This document shows, one piece after another, positions 27,154 through 37,085 of a stretch of 64,000 nucleotides of DNA. The stretch covers positions 62,001 through 126,000 of the forward strand of contig NZ_KB903509.1 in the NCBI RefSeq assembly GCF_000379765.1, written 5' to 3'. Origin of the DNA: Flexithrix dorotheae DSM 6795 (lineage in GTDB: Bacteria; Bacteroidota; Bacteroidia; Cytophagales; Flammeovirgaceae). The translations under genes were made by a program, and so were the position numbers. The notes below the pieces were generated by a model. That model was not told the DNA's origin, did not search any database, and worked only from the letters and a program-made list of their open reading frames with translations. Numbering within the stretch: position 1 is the first letter of the stretch; each line of letters begins with the position of its first letter.

Positions 27154-29955
27154 ATGATTTTAAAAAGAATACTTTATCTCATAACTCTTTCCGTTCTTTC
27201 CCTACTGGCCACAGAATCATTTGCCACCCACATTAGGGCCGGTGATTTAACTGCAGTAAGGATTTCAGGAGGATCAGCGCTTACCTATAGATTTACGGTA
27301 ATACTTTACAGGGACACAGAAGGAGTACCGGCACAACCGGGTACCTTTGAGTTTGGTTATACCTCAGCCACTCCTGCAGTTATCGACCCGGTTTCCCTTG
27401 GATTTATTGATGGTGATACAGAAATTTTGATTTATCAGGTGGAACACACTTTTCCATCTTCAGGAACATTTAGGGTAAGTTATTTTGAGCAAAACAGAAA
27501 TCCGGGTGTAAGAAATATGTTTGCTTCCGGAAATACTGCCTTTTACATAGAGTCGGTATTCAGGATTAACCCTGCATTTGGGCTGAATTCTTCACCTGTA
27601 TTGCTCATCCCACCAGTAGATAAAGCCGCTATCGGACAAAGATATATTCACAATCCCGGAGCTTATGATGTAGATGGAGATAGCTTATCATACAGACTAA
27701 CGGTTTGTAAGCAAGGCAAGGATAATAATGGGAATGCCATCGAAGTGTCTCAATATAAATACCCGGACCATCCTGACTTTAATGGGGTAAAAGAAGACGG
27801 AACAGGAGTAGCCACCTTTACTCTTAATCCCTTTAATGGAGATTTGATTTGGGATGCCCCAGGGGAACTTGGGGAATATAATGTTGCCTTTTATGTGGAT
27901 GAATGGCGAAATGGTATCCAGATTGGTTCGGTAAACAGGGATATGCAGATAATTGTGGTGGAAGGAAATAATAAACGCCCGGAATTAATGGTACCAATGG
28001 ATACTTGTATTGTGGCTGGTAGTACCTTAATTGATACCATAAGTGCCAGAGATCCTGATTCAGATTATATCACCCTTACGGGAGAAGGAGGGCTGTTTGT
28101 TCATCCGGATACCGGGGGACATGCTAACCAGGCGCAATTTAAAGTATTGAGATTACAACCACCAAATGGTTATGAAGAAGGAGAATTTACCTGGAAATCA
28201 GAGTGTTCGGATATTAGAAGGCAACCTTACCAGGCCACATTTAAAGCAGTAGATAAACCAGACCAAAACGAATTCAAACTGGCAGATTTGCAAACCTGGC
28301 TTATCAGAGTAGTGGGGCCGGCTCCTGAAAACCTTGTTTCCGATGTGGACCTGGTTAGCAATACTGTTACTTTAAATTGGGACAATTATCCCTGTCCTAA
28401 TGAAGGTGCTGTAATGACGGTTTGGCGAAGGAAAGGTGCATTCGACTTCCAACCTGATAACTGTGAAACAGGTTTACCAGCCTATACCGGATATGAACAA
28501 ATTGGTCAGATTGATGTCAACACCAACACCTTTATTGACGACAATAAAGGCAGAGGCCTGGAAAAAGGAACCACTTATTGTTACAGAATATTTGTAAGAT
28601 TCCCTGAGCCCACAGGTGGGGAAAGCTATGCTTCTGAAGAAACTTGTGTTTTCATTCCTCAGCTCGCCCCTTACATTGTAGAAGTTGATGTACTGGAAAC
28701 GGACAGGAATAATGGAGAAATAGGAGTCCGATGGACAACACCAATCACTATCGATACGGTAGAATACCCAAGACCGTACACTTATACACTGACAAGGTCA
28801 GAAGGTCTTGATGGCAATACCAATGCAGTTGATCTCCCAACAGTTTTTAATGAATTGGATACATTCTTTGTAGATACAGGGCTGGATACAGAAAGATTAC
28901 CCTACAATTACGTGATCAATTTATTTTCCCAGGGTACTTTAGTAGATACTTCAAGTTCTGCTTCATCGGTAGACCTGATGACCAAACCAGCCCTTCAATC
29001 TGTAGAATTATCATGGGAAGCCAATGTACCATGGAGTATTGGTTCCAGTGATTTTACTACACATTATGTGTTTAGGGCAGACCCCAATAACAAGGATAAT
29101 TTCATCCTGATTGATAGTGTAGATATCACTGAAGATGGATTTAATTATGTGGATAAAGGGGAAATTCCCGGGTTCCCAGTGGTGGAAAAAGAAGAGTATT
29201 GTTACAAAGTACTCACTGTAGGAACTTATGATAATGATTTCATCAGAGATTCCTTATTAAATAACAGCCAGATTTCCTGTGCGGTAGTGCTGGATACAAC
29301 TGCCCCATGCCCTCCTACCCTTACAGTAGAAAAACTGGATTGTAGTACAATTGGAGTTAAGTTGGAGGATCAAACTGCTGATTGTTCAGTAGGTGACACC
29401 CTATTTTCGAACAGGCTTTCCTGGGAAATAGATCCGGACCCCAATTGTGATCAGGAAATTGTTTCCTATAATGTTTATTATTCCCCGAGGGAAAATGGTG
29501 AACTGGAATTAATCGCTACTGATGTACTTAACACCAACTACATCCATGCCGGATTAACCTCGGTGGCCGGTTGTTATGCCGTTACCGCCCTGGATGCCAC
29601 TGGAAACGAGAGCGATTTTAGTAACCTGGATTGTAATGACAATTGCCCGTTCTATGAACTTCCGAATGTATTTACACCAAATGAAGATGCCTTCAATGAC
29701 CTGTTCAGACCATTTAAATGCATCAAATTTGTGGAGAGTGTGGAATTCACAGTAGTGAACAGATGGGGACAAACTGTTTATTCTCAAAATGGAGACAAGT
29801 ACATCAATTGGGATGGGAAAAACAACGATGGAGAACAACTTAGCTCCGGTGTTTATTATTACAGTGCAAAATTGAAAACCATCAGACTTAGAGAAAAAGA
29901 TGAAACCGAACTTGTAAAGGGATGGATTCAAATTATAAATAACAATAACCCTTAA
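27154..29955 (+). CDS. Large secreted protein with gliding-motility (T9SS type B) C-terminal domain
   Basis: 933 residues. Signal peptide about 1-24 (LLATESFATHIRAG). An N-terminal cadherin-like/Ig-like part opens with THIRAGDLTAVRISGGS, a start seen in many Cytophagales surface proteins; DVDGDSLSYRLTV and DPDSDYITLTG are calcium-type loops; two or three fibronectin-like modules follow (repeated TTYCYRIFV, EEYCYKVLT). The end (about 835-933) is the type B sorting tail: LPNVFTPNEDAFNDLFRP ... VVNRWGQTVY ... NWDGKNNDGEQLSSGVYYY. Secreted by T9SS and held at the surface; adhesive or structural role inferred. Confidence 0.92.
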   Translation: MILKRILYLITLSVLSLLATESFATHIRAGDLTAVRISGGSALTYRFTVILYRDTEGVPAQPGTFEFGYTSATPAVIDPVSLGFIDGDTEILIYQVEHTFPSSGTFRVSYFEQNRNPGVRNMFASGNTAFYIESVFRINPAFGLNSSPVLLIPPVDKAAIGQRYIHNPGAYDVDGDSLSYRLTVCKQGKDNNGNAIEVSQYKYPDHPDFNGVKEDGTGVATFTLNPFNGDLIWDAPGELGEYNVAFYVDEWRNGIQIGSVNRDMQIIVVEGNNKRPELMVPMDTCIVAGSTLIDTISARDPDSDYITLTGEGGLFVHPDTGGHANQAQFKVLRLQPPNGYEEGEFTWKSECSDIRRQPYQATFKAVDKPDQNEFKLADLQTWLIRVVGPAPENLVSDVDLVSNTVTLNWDNYPCPNEGAVMTVWRRKGAFDFQPDNCETGLPAYTGYEQIGQIDVNTNTFIDDNKGRGLEKGTTYCYRIFVRFPEPTGGESYASEETCVFIPQLAPYIVEVDVLETDRNNGEIGVRWTTPITIDTVEYPRPYTYTLTRSEGLDGNTNAVDLPTVFNELDTFFVDTGLDTERLPYNYVINLFSQGTLVDTSSSASSVDLMTKPALQSVELSWEANVPWSIGSSDFTTHYVFRADPNNKDNFILIDSVDITEDGFNYVDKGEIPGFPVVEKEEYCYKVLTVGTYDNDFIRDSLLNNSQISCAVVLDTTAPCPPTLTVEKLDCSTIGVKLEDQTADCSVGDTLFSNRLSWEIDPDPNCDQEIVSYNVYYSPRENGELELIATDVLNTNYIHAGLTSVAGCYAVTALDATGNESDFSNLDCNDNCPFYELPNVFTPNEDAFNDLFRPFKCIKFVESVEFTVVNRWGQTVYSQNGDKYINWDGKNNDGEQLSSGVYYYSAKLKTIRLREKDETELVKGWIQIINNNNP

Positions 29956-29984
29956 GCAAAAGCTAACGGATTTTATTTGGAGGT

Positions 29985-30030
29985 AAAAAAAAGGGGAAGT
30001 GTTATTCATAAAACACTTCCCTTTTCATTT
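29985..30030. terminator. Bidirectional terminator between two T9SS cargo genes
   Basis: Inverted repeat AAGGGGAAGTGTT (29991-30003) with AACACTTCCCTT (30012-30023), one bulged G, with A and T runs outside on both sides. Shared by the convergent genes ending at 29955 and 30047. Confidence 0.8.
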
Positions 30031-30046
30031 TTAATTATTGATCAGG

Positions 30047-33000
30047 CTATTTCTTAATTATTTTTTTAGAAAATTCCTGATTTCCATTGGTTACTTTTAA
30101 GAGATAAATACCCGGTTTGAAAGAGGAAATATCAATTGTTTCCAATCCATTTTGGGGATTAAGATAAACAATCACATTTCCACCCAAGTCTACAACCCTC
30201 AGGTTGCTCCCTTTAAATTGATTCTCACTAAACTCTATAGAAAGCAATCCGGTAGTAGGATTTGGGTAAAACTCTACACTTAATTCTTTTTCAGCAGCCA
30301 GCTCACTTCCTAAGGTAGTTAACCTTTCCGACTGATCATTGGAATGGTCCTCCAAAATTGGCTCTTCAGAAAGTGATTCACTTATAGTGTCCGGCTCTTC
30401 CACCACAATTTTCCACTGCAATACCAATGAATCAATTCCTCCATTTTCAATTCCCCCATTGTCTCTCAGGTTTAAGGTAATCAGGGTTTCCCCAAACTGA
30501 TCCAAAGCAGGTTTCAATGATAATTTTCCCAATGTATCACCCTGAATGTAATTGATAGCCAAAACCTCCAATAAATCAGGGTTGGAACTACTCATCTCAA
30601 AAGTCAGCACCTGAGCATCAATATCTCCATCGGAAATTCCAGTTAAATTAATCAATTTTGTAGGCTCATTAAAAGCCAAGTGAATTTCAGGAATACTATC
30701 CATCACCGGAGCATTATTGATATTGATTACAGTTATTTTAAATACCTGGGCGGTGGAAAAACCTCCTGAATCTGTGGATCTTACCCTAATTGAATAAGAT
30801 TGTTGATCATCATAATTAAAATTTTGGTTAGTCAATAGTTGGTTATTTACTATATTAAATTTTCCATTATCTAAATCCCCCTCTCCTGTTACGAATTCAT
30901 AATGGGAAGTATCATTCACGTCCAAATCCTTTGTCTCAAAATTTCCTATTATTGAATTGACAGGTAAATTTTCAAGCACACTATTATTTGAAAGTGTAAT
31001 ACCAGAAGGTGGGGTAATATTTAGCCAAACCAGGTTCTCCTGTCCATTGGTCACAATAAAAGCATCCAGGTCCTGGTCACTATCCAAATTTCCAAGAGCA
31101 ATTTCCCTACTATCCATCACCCCCATATCCAAGGCAGTTTTGGTGAATTTCCCTAATCCATCATTTTTCCAGACTCCAATAGCGGCATTTCTATTGGCGA
31201 AAATAATATCCAAATCATTATCCTCATCCAAATCTCCAAGCACCACATTATGGGTATTGGCATCTCCTAAAACCTGATCCGTATTCGAGAAAATACCATT
31301 CCCATTATTGGTCCACACAGAATTACCACCTGTTGAGTTAGCCATTACAATATCAAGGTCATTATCTCCGTCCACATCCCCGATTCCTGCATTGAATATG
31401 TTCAGATTAGTTACAATATCATTGCCGCTATCCGTAAAATTTGCCTGTCCATCATTCAACCATACTTTATGAGTTCCTCCAGCCCTTAATTCCAGAATGT
31501 CTACAATTCCATCCGCATTAAAATCTCCACTTAAAACATTGTACGACAATTTTTCTCCAAAACCTGTATGCAAATTAAAATTTCCTGCACCATCATTAAG
31601 CCAAACTGAATTTTCTTTTGAGTAACTGGCTGTAACCACATCAAGGTCTCCATCGCTGTCAAAATCATAGACTACCAGCCCAAGGCTAAAATCATTTCCA
31701 AGTGTCTGATTGGATTTTGAAAAGATACCATTACCATTATTCAGATAAATTGTATTTTCTGATGCCCAGTTTCCAATTAGAATATCCAAATCTCCATCAC
31801 CATCAATATCTGCCGTTTTCACATCGAAAATAGTGGTAATTTCAAAAGATTGACCAGAATTTGTAAAATTCCCATCGCCATCATTCCACCAAACATGGCT
31901 GCTTTCCCCCTGATTACTTACAAAAGCATCCATGTCTCCATCTGCATCAAAATCGCCCAATTGCACATTGGTACTATTATTCACACCAAAATCGGTTTCT
32001 CCGGGATTAAATGATCCACTGCCCTCCTCAATTACATCCCTTATTTCAATTTCCACCACTTGTTCATAAATTCCACTATCCAAGTCAGTTGCCCTTACCC
32101 GAACAGAAAAAAGATGTTGTTCATCATAGTTAAAAGGTAGAATATTTTTTAATGTATCATCAACAATTGAAAAGAACAAGTTATCATTATCACCAGAACC
32201 TGCCACCAACTCCAGAGTGTGAGCATCATAAAAATCCGGATCAATTACCTCAAAATAACCAAGACCTGATGCTACTGGAGCATCTTCGAATATCGGATTA
32301 TCTGTATAAAAATTAATGGCAGTTGGTGGATTTACTACATTATTAATATCTATTTTAAAACCCTTGGAATATGCTTCACCTTCCTGATCAGTTGCCTGAA
32401 TTCTTACCAATGCATTTTGTTTCTGAAAATAATCAAAAGAAACTTTGGCAAACAAGGAGTCTCCTTCAATTAAAAACAAATGATTATCTGAAGCAGAATC
32501 CCCTGAGACCAGTGTATATGCATGACTATCAAAAGGGTTAGGGTCAGTAGCACTTAATATACCCACAAAAGAATGTGCAGGGTTTAATTCATCCAAATTT
32601 TGGTTGCTAAGCTGAATGCCTGTGGGCTGATCTTTCAGGTTATTTACAGCCAGTACAAATGCTTTGTGATAAACCCCTCCGTAATTGTCCTCCACCTGAA
32701 CCCTGAACTTTAAAGTATCTTTCTGCTGAAAATAAGGTATGCTATCCAATAAAACGGTTTTTCCCATCAACCTGAACCAAATATTATCTTCACTTCCATC
32801 ACCATCCACCAGGGTGAAATTTAGTGTTTCCTGTGGCTGATCACTGATGCCTTCCAATTCTCCTAAAACAGTTCCTTTTGGTGAAAACTCATCGATTGAG
32901 TTTATGCTAAAAAGGATATCAGTTGGTGGATTTGCGGTATCCTCCACTTTTAAAGTGAATGTTTTAAAATACAATTTTTTGTCCCAGATATTTAAGGCCA

Positions 33001-33619
33001 TTATCCTGACTTTAAACTCTTTCTTTTTCTTAGCATTAAATTTATGGTTCGTATAAAGCTTGTTTTTTGATATCGTAAAATAATCATTGTCGGAAGCACA
33101 ACCCATTCGCATTAATTTCAGGTAATAATTAGGATTTTCTTCACCTGAAAAAGTAAAGGTCCCCACCTCGGCACCAGCTGGCAAACTTTCACTAAGAGAA
33201 ATATTAGACAATTCAAATTCAGTAGCACAAAACATTTCCAGCGCTGCTTTTACGGTTTGTTTCCACTTATTTCCACTTTTCCATCTGATGATTGTGGTGT
33301 TGGGCCCTGAAAGTGCTTTTGTAAAGAAAAAGGATTCACCAGGAGCGGCAATTAAAGATCCCTTTTGTTCCGTTTTATAAACCCACCACTCCACTTCTAT
33401 GGGTATTTCATTCGGGTTAATTATCCTCCACATTTTCTCCTCTTTTGTTGATCCGGAGCACATGGAAGTTAATTTAAGATTGGCCACAACGGGATTTGTA
33501 ACCACATCCATATCCTTGATTAAAGCACTTTTCTTTTCCAAAGTTTCTGTATTGGAGAGCAATTCAAGCGGAAAAATCAAAGTACAGGTAAAGACAAAGC
33601 AATAGTAAAGTCTACTCAT
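30047..33619 (-). CDS. Giant surface protein: cadherin-like and FG-GAP repeats, T9SS type A tail
   Basis: 1190 residues. Signal peptide (about 1-22). Four cadherin-like modules (about 125-540; each starts like ISLSESLPAGAEVGTF and ends in RVRATD-type strands), then seven FG-GAP/VCBS repeats of the DxDxDGDxD calcium type (GDFDADGDMDAF, ADIDGDGDLDIL, YDFDSDGDLDVV, GDFNADGIVDIL, GDVDGDNDLDIV, GDLDEDNDLDII, GNLDSDQDLDAF), one more cadherin-like module, an Ig-like domain, and a T9SS type A tail (VEFYPNPTTGLLSIEF ... SSFKPGIYLLKV, last 75 residues). It is a calcium-dependent adhesin candidate. Confidence 0.92.
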   Translation of the reverse strand: MSRLYYCFVFTCTLIFPLELLSNTETLEKKSALIKDMDVVTNPVVANLKLTSMCSGSTKEEKMWRIINPNEIPIEVEWWVYKTEQKGSLIAAPGESFFFTKALSGPNTTIIRWKSGNKWKQTVKAALEMFCATEFELSNISLSESLPAGAEVGTFTFSGEENPNYYLKLMRMGCASDNDYFTISKNKLYTNHKFNAKKKKEFKVRIMALNIWDKKLYFKTFTLKVEDTANPPTDILFSINSIDEFSPKGTVLGELEGISDQPQETLNFTLVDGDGSEDNIWFRLMGKTVLLDSIPYFQQKDTLKFRVQVEDNYGGVYHKAFVLAVNNLKDQPTGIQLSNQNLDELNPAHSFVGILSATDPNPFDSHAYTLVSGDSASDNHLFLIEGDSLFAKVSFDYFQKQNALVRIQATDQEGEAYSKGFKIDINNVVNPPTAINFYTDNPIFEDAPVASGLGYFEVIDPDFYDAHTLELVAGSGDNDNLFFSIVDDTLKNILPFNYDEQHLFSVRVRATDLDSGIYEQVVEIEIRDVIEEGSGSFNPGETDFGVNNSTNVQLGDFDADGDMDAFVSNQGESSHVWWNDGDGNFTNSGQSFEITTIFDVKTADIDGDGDLDILIGNWASENTIYLNNGNGIFSKSNQTLGNDFSLGLVVYDFDSDGDLDVVTASYSKENSVWLNDGAGNFNLHTGFGEKLSYNVLSGDFNADGIVDILELRAGGTHKVWLNDGQANFTDSGNDIVTNLNIFNAGIGDVDGDNDLDIVMANSTGGNSVWTNNGNGIFSNTDQVLGDANTHNVVLGDLDEDNDLDIIFANRNAAIGVWKNDGLGKFTKTALDMGVMDSREIALGNLDSDQDLDAFIVTNGQENLVWLNITPPSGITLSNNSVLENLPVNSIIGNFETKDLDVNDTSHYEFVTGEGDLDNGKFNIVNNQLLTNQNFNYDDQQSYSIRVRSTDSGGFSTAQVFKITVININNAPVMDSIPEIHLAFNEPTKLINLTGISDGDIDAQVLTFEMSSSNPDLLEVLAINYIQGDTLGKLSLKPALDQFGETLITLNLRDNGGIENGGIDSLVLQWKIVVEEPDTISESLSEEPILEDHSNDQSERLTTLGSELAAEKELSVEFYPNPTTGLLSIEFSENQFKGSNLRVVDLGGNVIVYLNPQNGLETIDISSFKPGIYLLKVTNGNQEFSKKIIKK

Positions 33620-34119
33620 ACTGTTAGTTTTATTAAAGTGTTAGGTGGATTCGCGTATTTACCATTGTTAACGATTTACTGAATTTCTGCTGTATGTATT
33701 GGCTTAGGATGGATTTATGGCTTCATTACAATGTAAGTTTTAACCAGATGCGGGAGATATTGGTAAATAAGGAATTAGGGAGTTGGAAGTACTACAACAG
33801 GAATGATTTGGAGAATATCAATTTGTTTAATGTATAAAATAGCAGAATGGCAACCTGTTTTACCAAAAGGAAGATCATTTAAGATATGGCATTAGATGCC
33901 TCAAAGAGGAAAGCATATCAGGATTTTTTATAATTTCATTTGTAAGATTTTTGGTTATTTAATTTTATTTACAACAATATTATTGATATTAACACTCGTT
34001 ATAGGATGTTTTCACTAAAATTCCCGGAAAACCCACAGAAAAATACACCTTGTTATTCAGTTTTATTAACAAGTATTTACATTTACCACTCTCAAACCCC
34101 ACAATAAAAAGGTAATTAT
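33620..34119. other. Intergenic region with a 42-aa open frame and a small hairpin
   Basis: 500 bases upstream of the giant surface protein gene. An ATG-initiated frame at 33709-33837 (plus strand) encodes 42 residues with protein-like composition (SFNQMREILVNKELG, then WKYYNRNDLENINLF). A small dyad GGCATtagATGCC lies at 33889-33901. Neither has a recognised family; the frame may be a remnant or a small gene. Confidence 0.3.
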
Positions 34120-35574
34120 TTAAAGCTTGAACTTAACTTTCACTATTTTTTCACTTTCCCATGGGATTCCATTTATCTTTTTGGGTTCCCATTTAGGCCC
34201 TTCTTTCACTAATCGAACAGCCTCTTCATCACAACCATAACCCACACTGTTTTCAACAATTACATCCACAATATTTCCCTTATCGTCCAAGCTGAGTTTT
34301 AATTTCACCACCCCTTCCACTTGTTGTGATTTAGCAGCTTCAGGATACCGTAAATTATCCTCCAGATACTTTTTATATTTTGCGGGACTTACCTCCGGTT
34401 TGGGCTCTTTTATTCTTTTAATTTCCCTCCTTAAGGCTGGATAATCTTCAGTTTCATCCGGCAAGGCTCCGGAATTAACAATATCAATTTTTTCTCCCTG
34501 ATATTTCAAAACTACAACCTCATCCAATTGGGAAAGGTCAGCACTCAGGTAAAAGTCAACTTCATCATTTTTACCTAGAGCGACTTCCTGCGTATCGAAT
34601 CCAAGGAAGGAAATTTGAACAGTGGTGTTTTCTTCGGTGCTATTGATAGGCAAGGAAAAATTACCATTTTTATCAGAAAGTGTACCCACCTCTGTTCCTT
34701 TTAATGTGATGCTTACCCCAGCCAATGGTTCATTGTTTTCCTGAGAAAATACTTTCCCCTTCAATACTCTTCCTAGTGGAGCTGATTTCCCCTTTGCCTC
34801 TTTTTTCATGGATTTGTTGGAAAATGCCCTGTTTAAAGCAAACCCTTCAGCGGGGGTAAACACAACTGAATCCTGATTAGGGGTAGTAGAAAATGCCAGT
34901 TCTTCCTCTGTAGAAAAATCATCTTCAGAAAATTCCTCCGCAACCGGCTCTGCTTTTTTATGCTCAAATGTTTCATCCTCATCAAGAACGGCTACCGATG
35001 GAGCTAAAGCCTTAGTTGTTTTCTCTGGTTTTGTAGTGGGTTTTTCTACTTCCTGATAATTTTCTTTACTTTCAGTTTTAGGGGATTGCTGTACCATTGG
35101 CGGACCACCCGGAATATCCTCAGCAAGTAAATCAGGCTCAACATCTTTTGGTGCTTCAGGCTTGAGAGACTGGTTTTCTTCAGGCATTTTTTCCATGGCC
35201 TCTGTCACCATTGGAACACCCTCCTTGCTCCCTCCGAAATTATTGATAAACAAATAGGAAGATACAATTAAGAGTAATAAAGTAGCCGCTATCCCATAAG
35301 TTTTATAATTAAAAAATACGCTTTTATTTTTCTGGTTCCCTACTCTATGGCTTAACTGCTTTCTTAAATCAACAACATCTTCATTAAAATTATTAAAATT
35401 ATCCACTACCTCCATTCCTTCCATGGCATCTTCATATAGCTCCTCTTCCAGCATTTTCTTTTCCAGGAAATGCATTCTTTCAGGAGAAAGCTCGCCATTG
35501 AGGTATTTTTGCATTTCCTCCGTGGTAATGCCAGAATTTGCGCCAGATTCCCTATGAAATTTTTGTTTACTCAC
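34120..35574 (-). CDS. TonB-fused putative anti-sigma protein with carboxypeptidase-regulatory domain
   Basis: 484 residues. Cytoplasmic N-terminus (1-90) resembles zinc-free anti-sigma domains of Bacteroidota (TTEEMQKYLNGELSPERM), one TM helix (about 92-110), a Pro/Glu-rich periplasmic stalk (115-260), a CarboxypepD_reg-like beta domain (about 268-350; GRVLKGKVFSQENNEPLAGV, LSDKNGNFSLP, FLGFDTQEV), then a TonB C-terminal domain (about 400-484; YPEAAKSQQVEGVVKLKL, PKWEPKKINGIP). Its start overlaps the sigma-factor stop by 8 bases, a standard sigma/anti-sigma arrangement. It could pass an envelope signal to the sigma factor and energise a receptor. Confidence 0.82.
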   Translation of the reverse strand: MSKQKFHRESGANSGITTEEMQKYLNGELSPERMHFLEKKMLEEELYEDAMEGMEVVDNFNNFNEDVVDLRKQLSHRVGNQKNKSVFFNYKTYGIAATLLLLIVSSYLFINNFGGSKEGVPMVTEAMEKMPEENQSLKPEAPKDVEPDLLAEDIPGGPPMVQQSPKTESKENYQEVEKPTTKPEKTTKALAPSVAVLDEDETFEHKKAEPVAEEFSEDDFSTEEELAFSTTPNQDSVVFTPAEGFALNRAFSNKSMKKEAKGKSAPLGRVLKGKVFSQENNEPLAGVSITLKGTEVGTLSDKNGNFSLPINSTEENTTVQISFLGFDTQEVALGKNDEVDFYLSADLSQLDEVVVLKYQGEKIDIVNSGALPDETEDYPALRREIKRIKEPKPEVSPAKYKKYLEDNLRYPEAAKSQQVEGVVKLKLSLDDKGNIVDVIVENSVGYGCDEEAVRLVKEGPKWEPKKINGIPWESEKIVKVKFKL

Positions 35575-36151
35575 GTTGCTGTTCCATAAAAATTTTTAAT
35601 TTCCTTTTTCCATTCTGGATATAGCTTTTCACCTTTTTAGATTCAAAGCCGGTGATTCCTGCTATTTCTTTATAGCTTTTCTGCTTCAGGTAAAACAATT
35701 CTACACAAACCTTCTGGTTTTCCTCCAGGGCAGTTATTCCCTTTTCCATCAAAACCAGGTCTTTTTCAAGTTCATCCTCATTATCATGATGCAAAGCCAA
35801 AGAAGAATCCATAACCAGCCCCTGAGTTTCTTCAATGGATTCAAAACTTTTTTCACTTTTCTTTGCCCTCAGCTGCATCAGGCAATGATTTTTGGCCACC
35901 ACATGCAACCAGCTTTTAAAATTTTGGATATCCTGATTTTTCAATTGGATAATCAATTTTTCAAAAATCTGCATAACTGCATCCTTACTTTCTTCCTGGT
36001 TTTTGAGATATTTTAGGCACACCGCATAAACCAAATCAATATAGCGATCAAATAGTTCTCCAATGCACTTTTCCTCCCCAGACTCCTGGTATTTCCGAAT
36101 CAGTTCAAGATCGGAAAGAGTGGCGGGTTTGGAAAATATTTTGAAGATCAT
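35567..36151 (-). CDS. ECF-type RNA polymerase sigma factor
   Basis: 194 residues. Region 2 (about 15-90): ELFDRYIDLVYAVCLKYLKN, DAVMQIFEKLI and FKSWLHVVAKNHCL; region 4 (about 130-190): LEENQKVCVELFYLKQKSYKEIAGIT and KVKSYIQNGKRKLKIFM, a helix-turn-helix. It lacks region 3 as ECF factors do. Translationally coupled to the downstream TonB/anti-sigma gene (8-base overlap), so the pair is probably one regulatory unit. Confidence 0.92.
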   Translation of the reverse strand: MIFKIFSKPATLSDLELIRKYQESGEEKCIGELFDRYIDLVYAVCLKYLKNQEESKDAVMQIFEKLIIQLKNQDIQNFKSWLHVVAKNHCLMQLRAKKSEKSFESIEETQGLVMDSSLALHHDNEDELEKDLVLMEKGITALEENQKVCVELFYLKQKSYKEIAGITGFESKKVKSYIQNGKRKLKIFMEQQRE

Positions 36152-36235
36152 GCAGCTAAAAAAATAATTTAGGTTGTTCTGGATTTAACCAGTGATTTAA
36201 CCAGGACTAATTAATTAAAAAGTGTTTCGAATCAA

Positions 36236-36601
36236 TTATTCATAAAAACACTGGTCAATTCTTTTAATATAATGAAGAGTTGTCAGTTTTTCCAGTATTT
36301 GCCGATGACCTTCCTGATGTGTATTTCCTATGCATAAAAATTCATTTTCCGAGCAGGCTATTCTCCCTTTCGATTCCTCATGTATTTTCACACCCGGATC
36401 AATTGATAAAACTTCCTTTTTAAAAGTTTCATTTTTAGGAATACAAAACTCATAATCCAGAGCCCTTAATCCATTAGGAGGTCCGTAAACCCCTTTTTTA
36501 TTCAATAGTGAAAGGTCAAAGGTAATTTTCTCCAGTTGAGGCTCTTCTCCTTTATTGCAAGACCATATCAAAAAACAAAGCAAAATGAACCCAATCCTCA
36601 T
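36236..36601 (-). CDS. Small lipoprotein of unknown function
   Basis: 121 residues with a lipoprotein signal: FILLCFLIWSCNKGEE, lipidated Cys15. Four further Cys occur in the mature part (FCIPK, IACSE, FLCIG, DQCFYE), which could form two disulfides in the periplasm. Family not recognised. Its ATG lies one base after the META-gene stop, so translation is coupled and the two proteins may work together. Confidence 0.6.
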   Translation of the reverse strand: MRIGFILLCFLIWSCNKGEEPQLEKITFDLSLLNKKGVYGPPNGLRALDYEFCIPKNETFKKEVLSIDPGVKIHEESKGRIACSENEFLCIGNTHQEGHRQILEKLTTLHYIKRIDQCFYE

Positions 36602-36602
36602 T

Positions 36603-37052
36603 TTAATCCACTTTATTATAAGTAAGAATTACTCCTTCAGTGCTTTTTAATAGCAATTGATTTTCCTTTACTTCAAAACTGCTTGTTTTATCCACCAGGC
36701 TTAGAAATTTATCTTCTATTCCCATGGCAGGTTCGGCACACATCATTTTTGTAGCCCCCAGTGGTCCGAAAGATATAGCTTCTCCTTCAACCGTAGCAGA
36801 GCCGAAAAACCTGTTGCAGCCGGCAAATCCACTTATTTTCACCCCACTTTCATCAAATTCTAAAGTAGCTTTTTTCTCATCGGGATAAGTAATTGGCTTT
36901 CCATCCTCAAATGCGTACAGCTCCCATTTTGTGTTTTTTAGCGATGTCATTTTAGCCGATTTATTTCCATTAGCCTTTTCACCTGATTTACACGCAAATA
37001 TTAAAACAATTAACAGGAAATATAAAGAAGCCGATTTTAATATATTCATCAT
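36603..37052 (-). CDS. META-domain (HslJ-like) lipoprotein
   Basis: 149 residues. Lipoprotein signal ending LLIVLIFACKSGEK. The mature part is a META domain (about 35-148): LKNTKWELYAFEDGKP, KISGFAGCNRFFGSATVEG and the family-typical ISFGPLGATKMMCAEPAMGIED. HslJ-type proteins are envelope or heat-shock associated, of unclear biochemistry. It lies 33 bases after the M1 peptidase stop and is coupled to the 121-residue lipoprotein. Confidence 0.9.
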   Translation of the reverse strand: MMNILKSASLYFLLIVLIFACKSGEKANGNKSAKMTSLKNTKWELYAFEDGKPITYPDEKKATLEFDESGVKISGFAGCNRFFGSATVEGEAISFGPLGATKMMCAEPAMGIEDKFLSLVDKTSSFEVKENQLLLKSTEGVILTYNKVD

Positions 37053-37085
37053 TTATTTTTACAATTCAAAAAATTAATTTTCATT

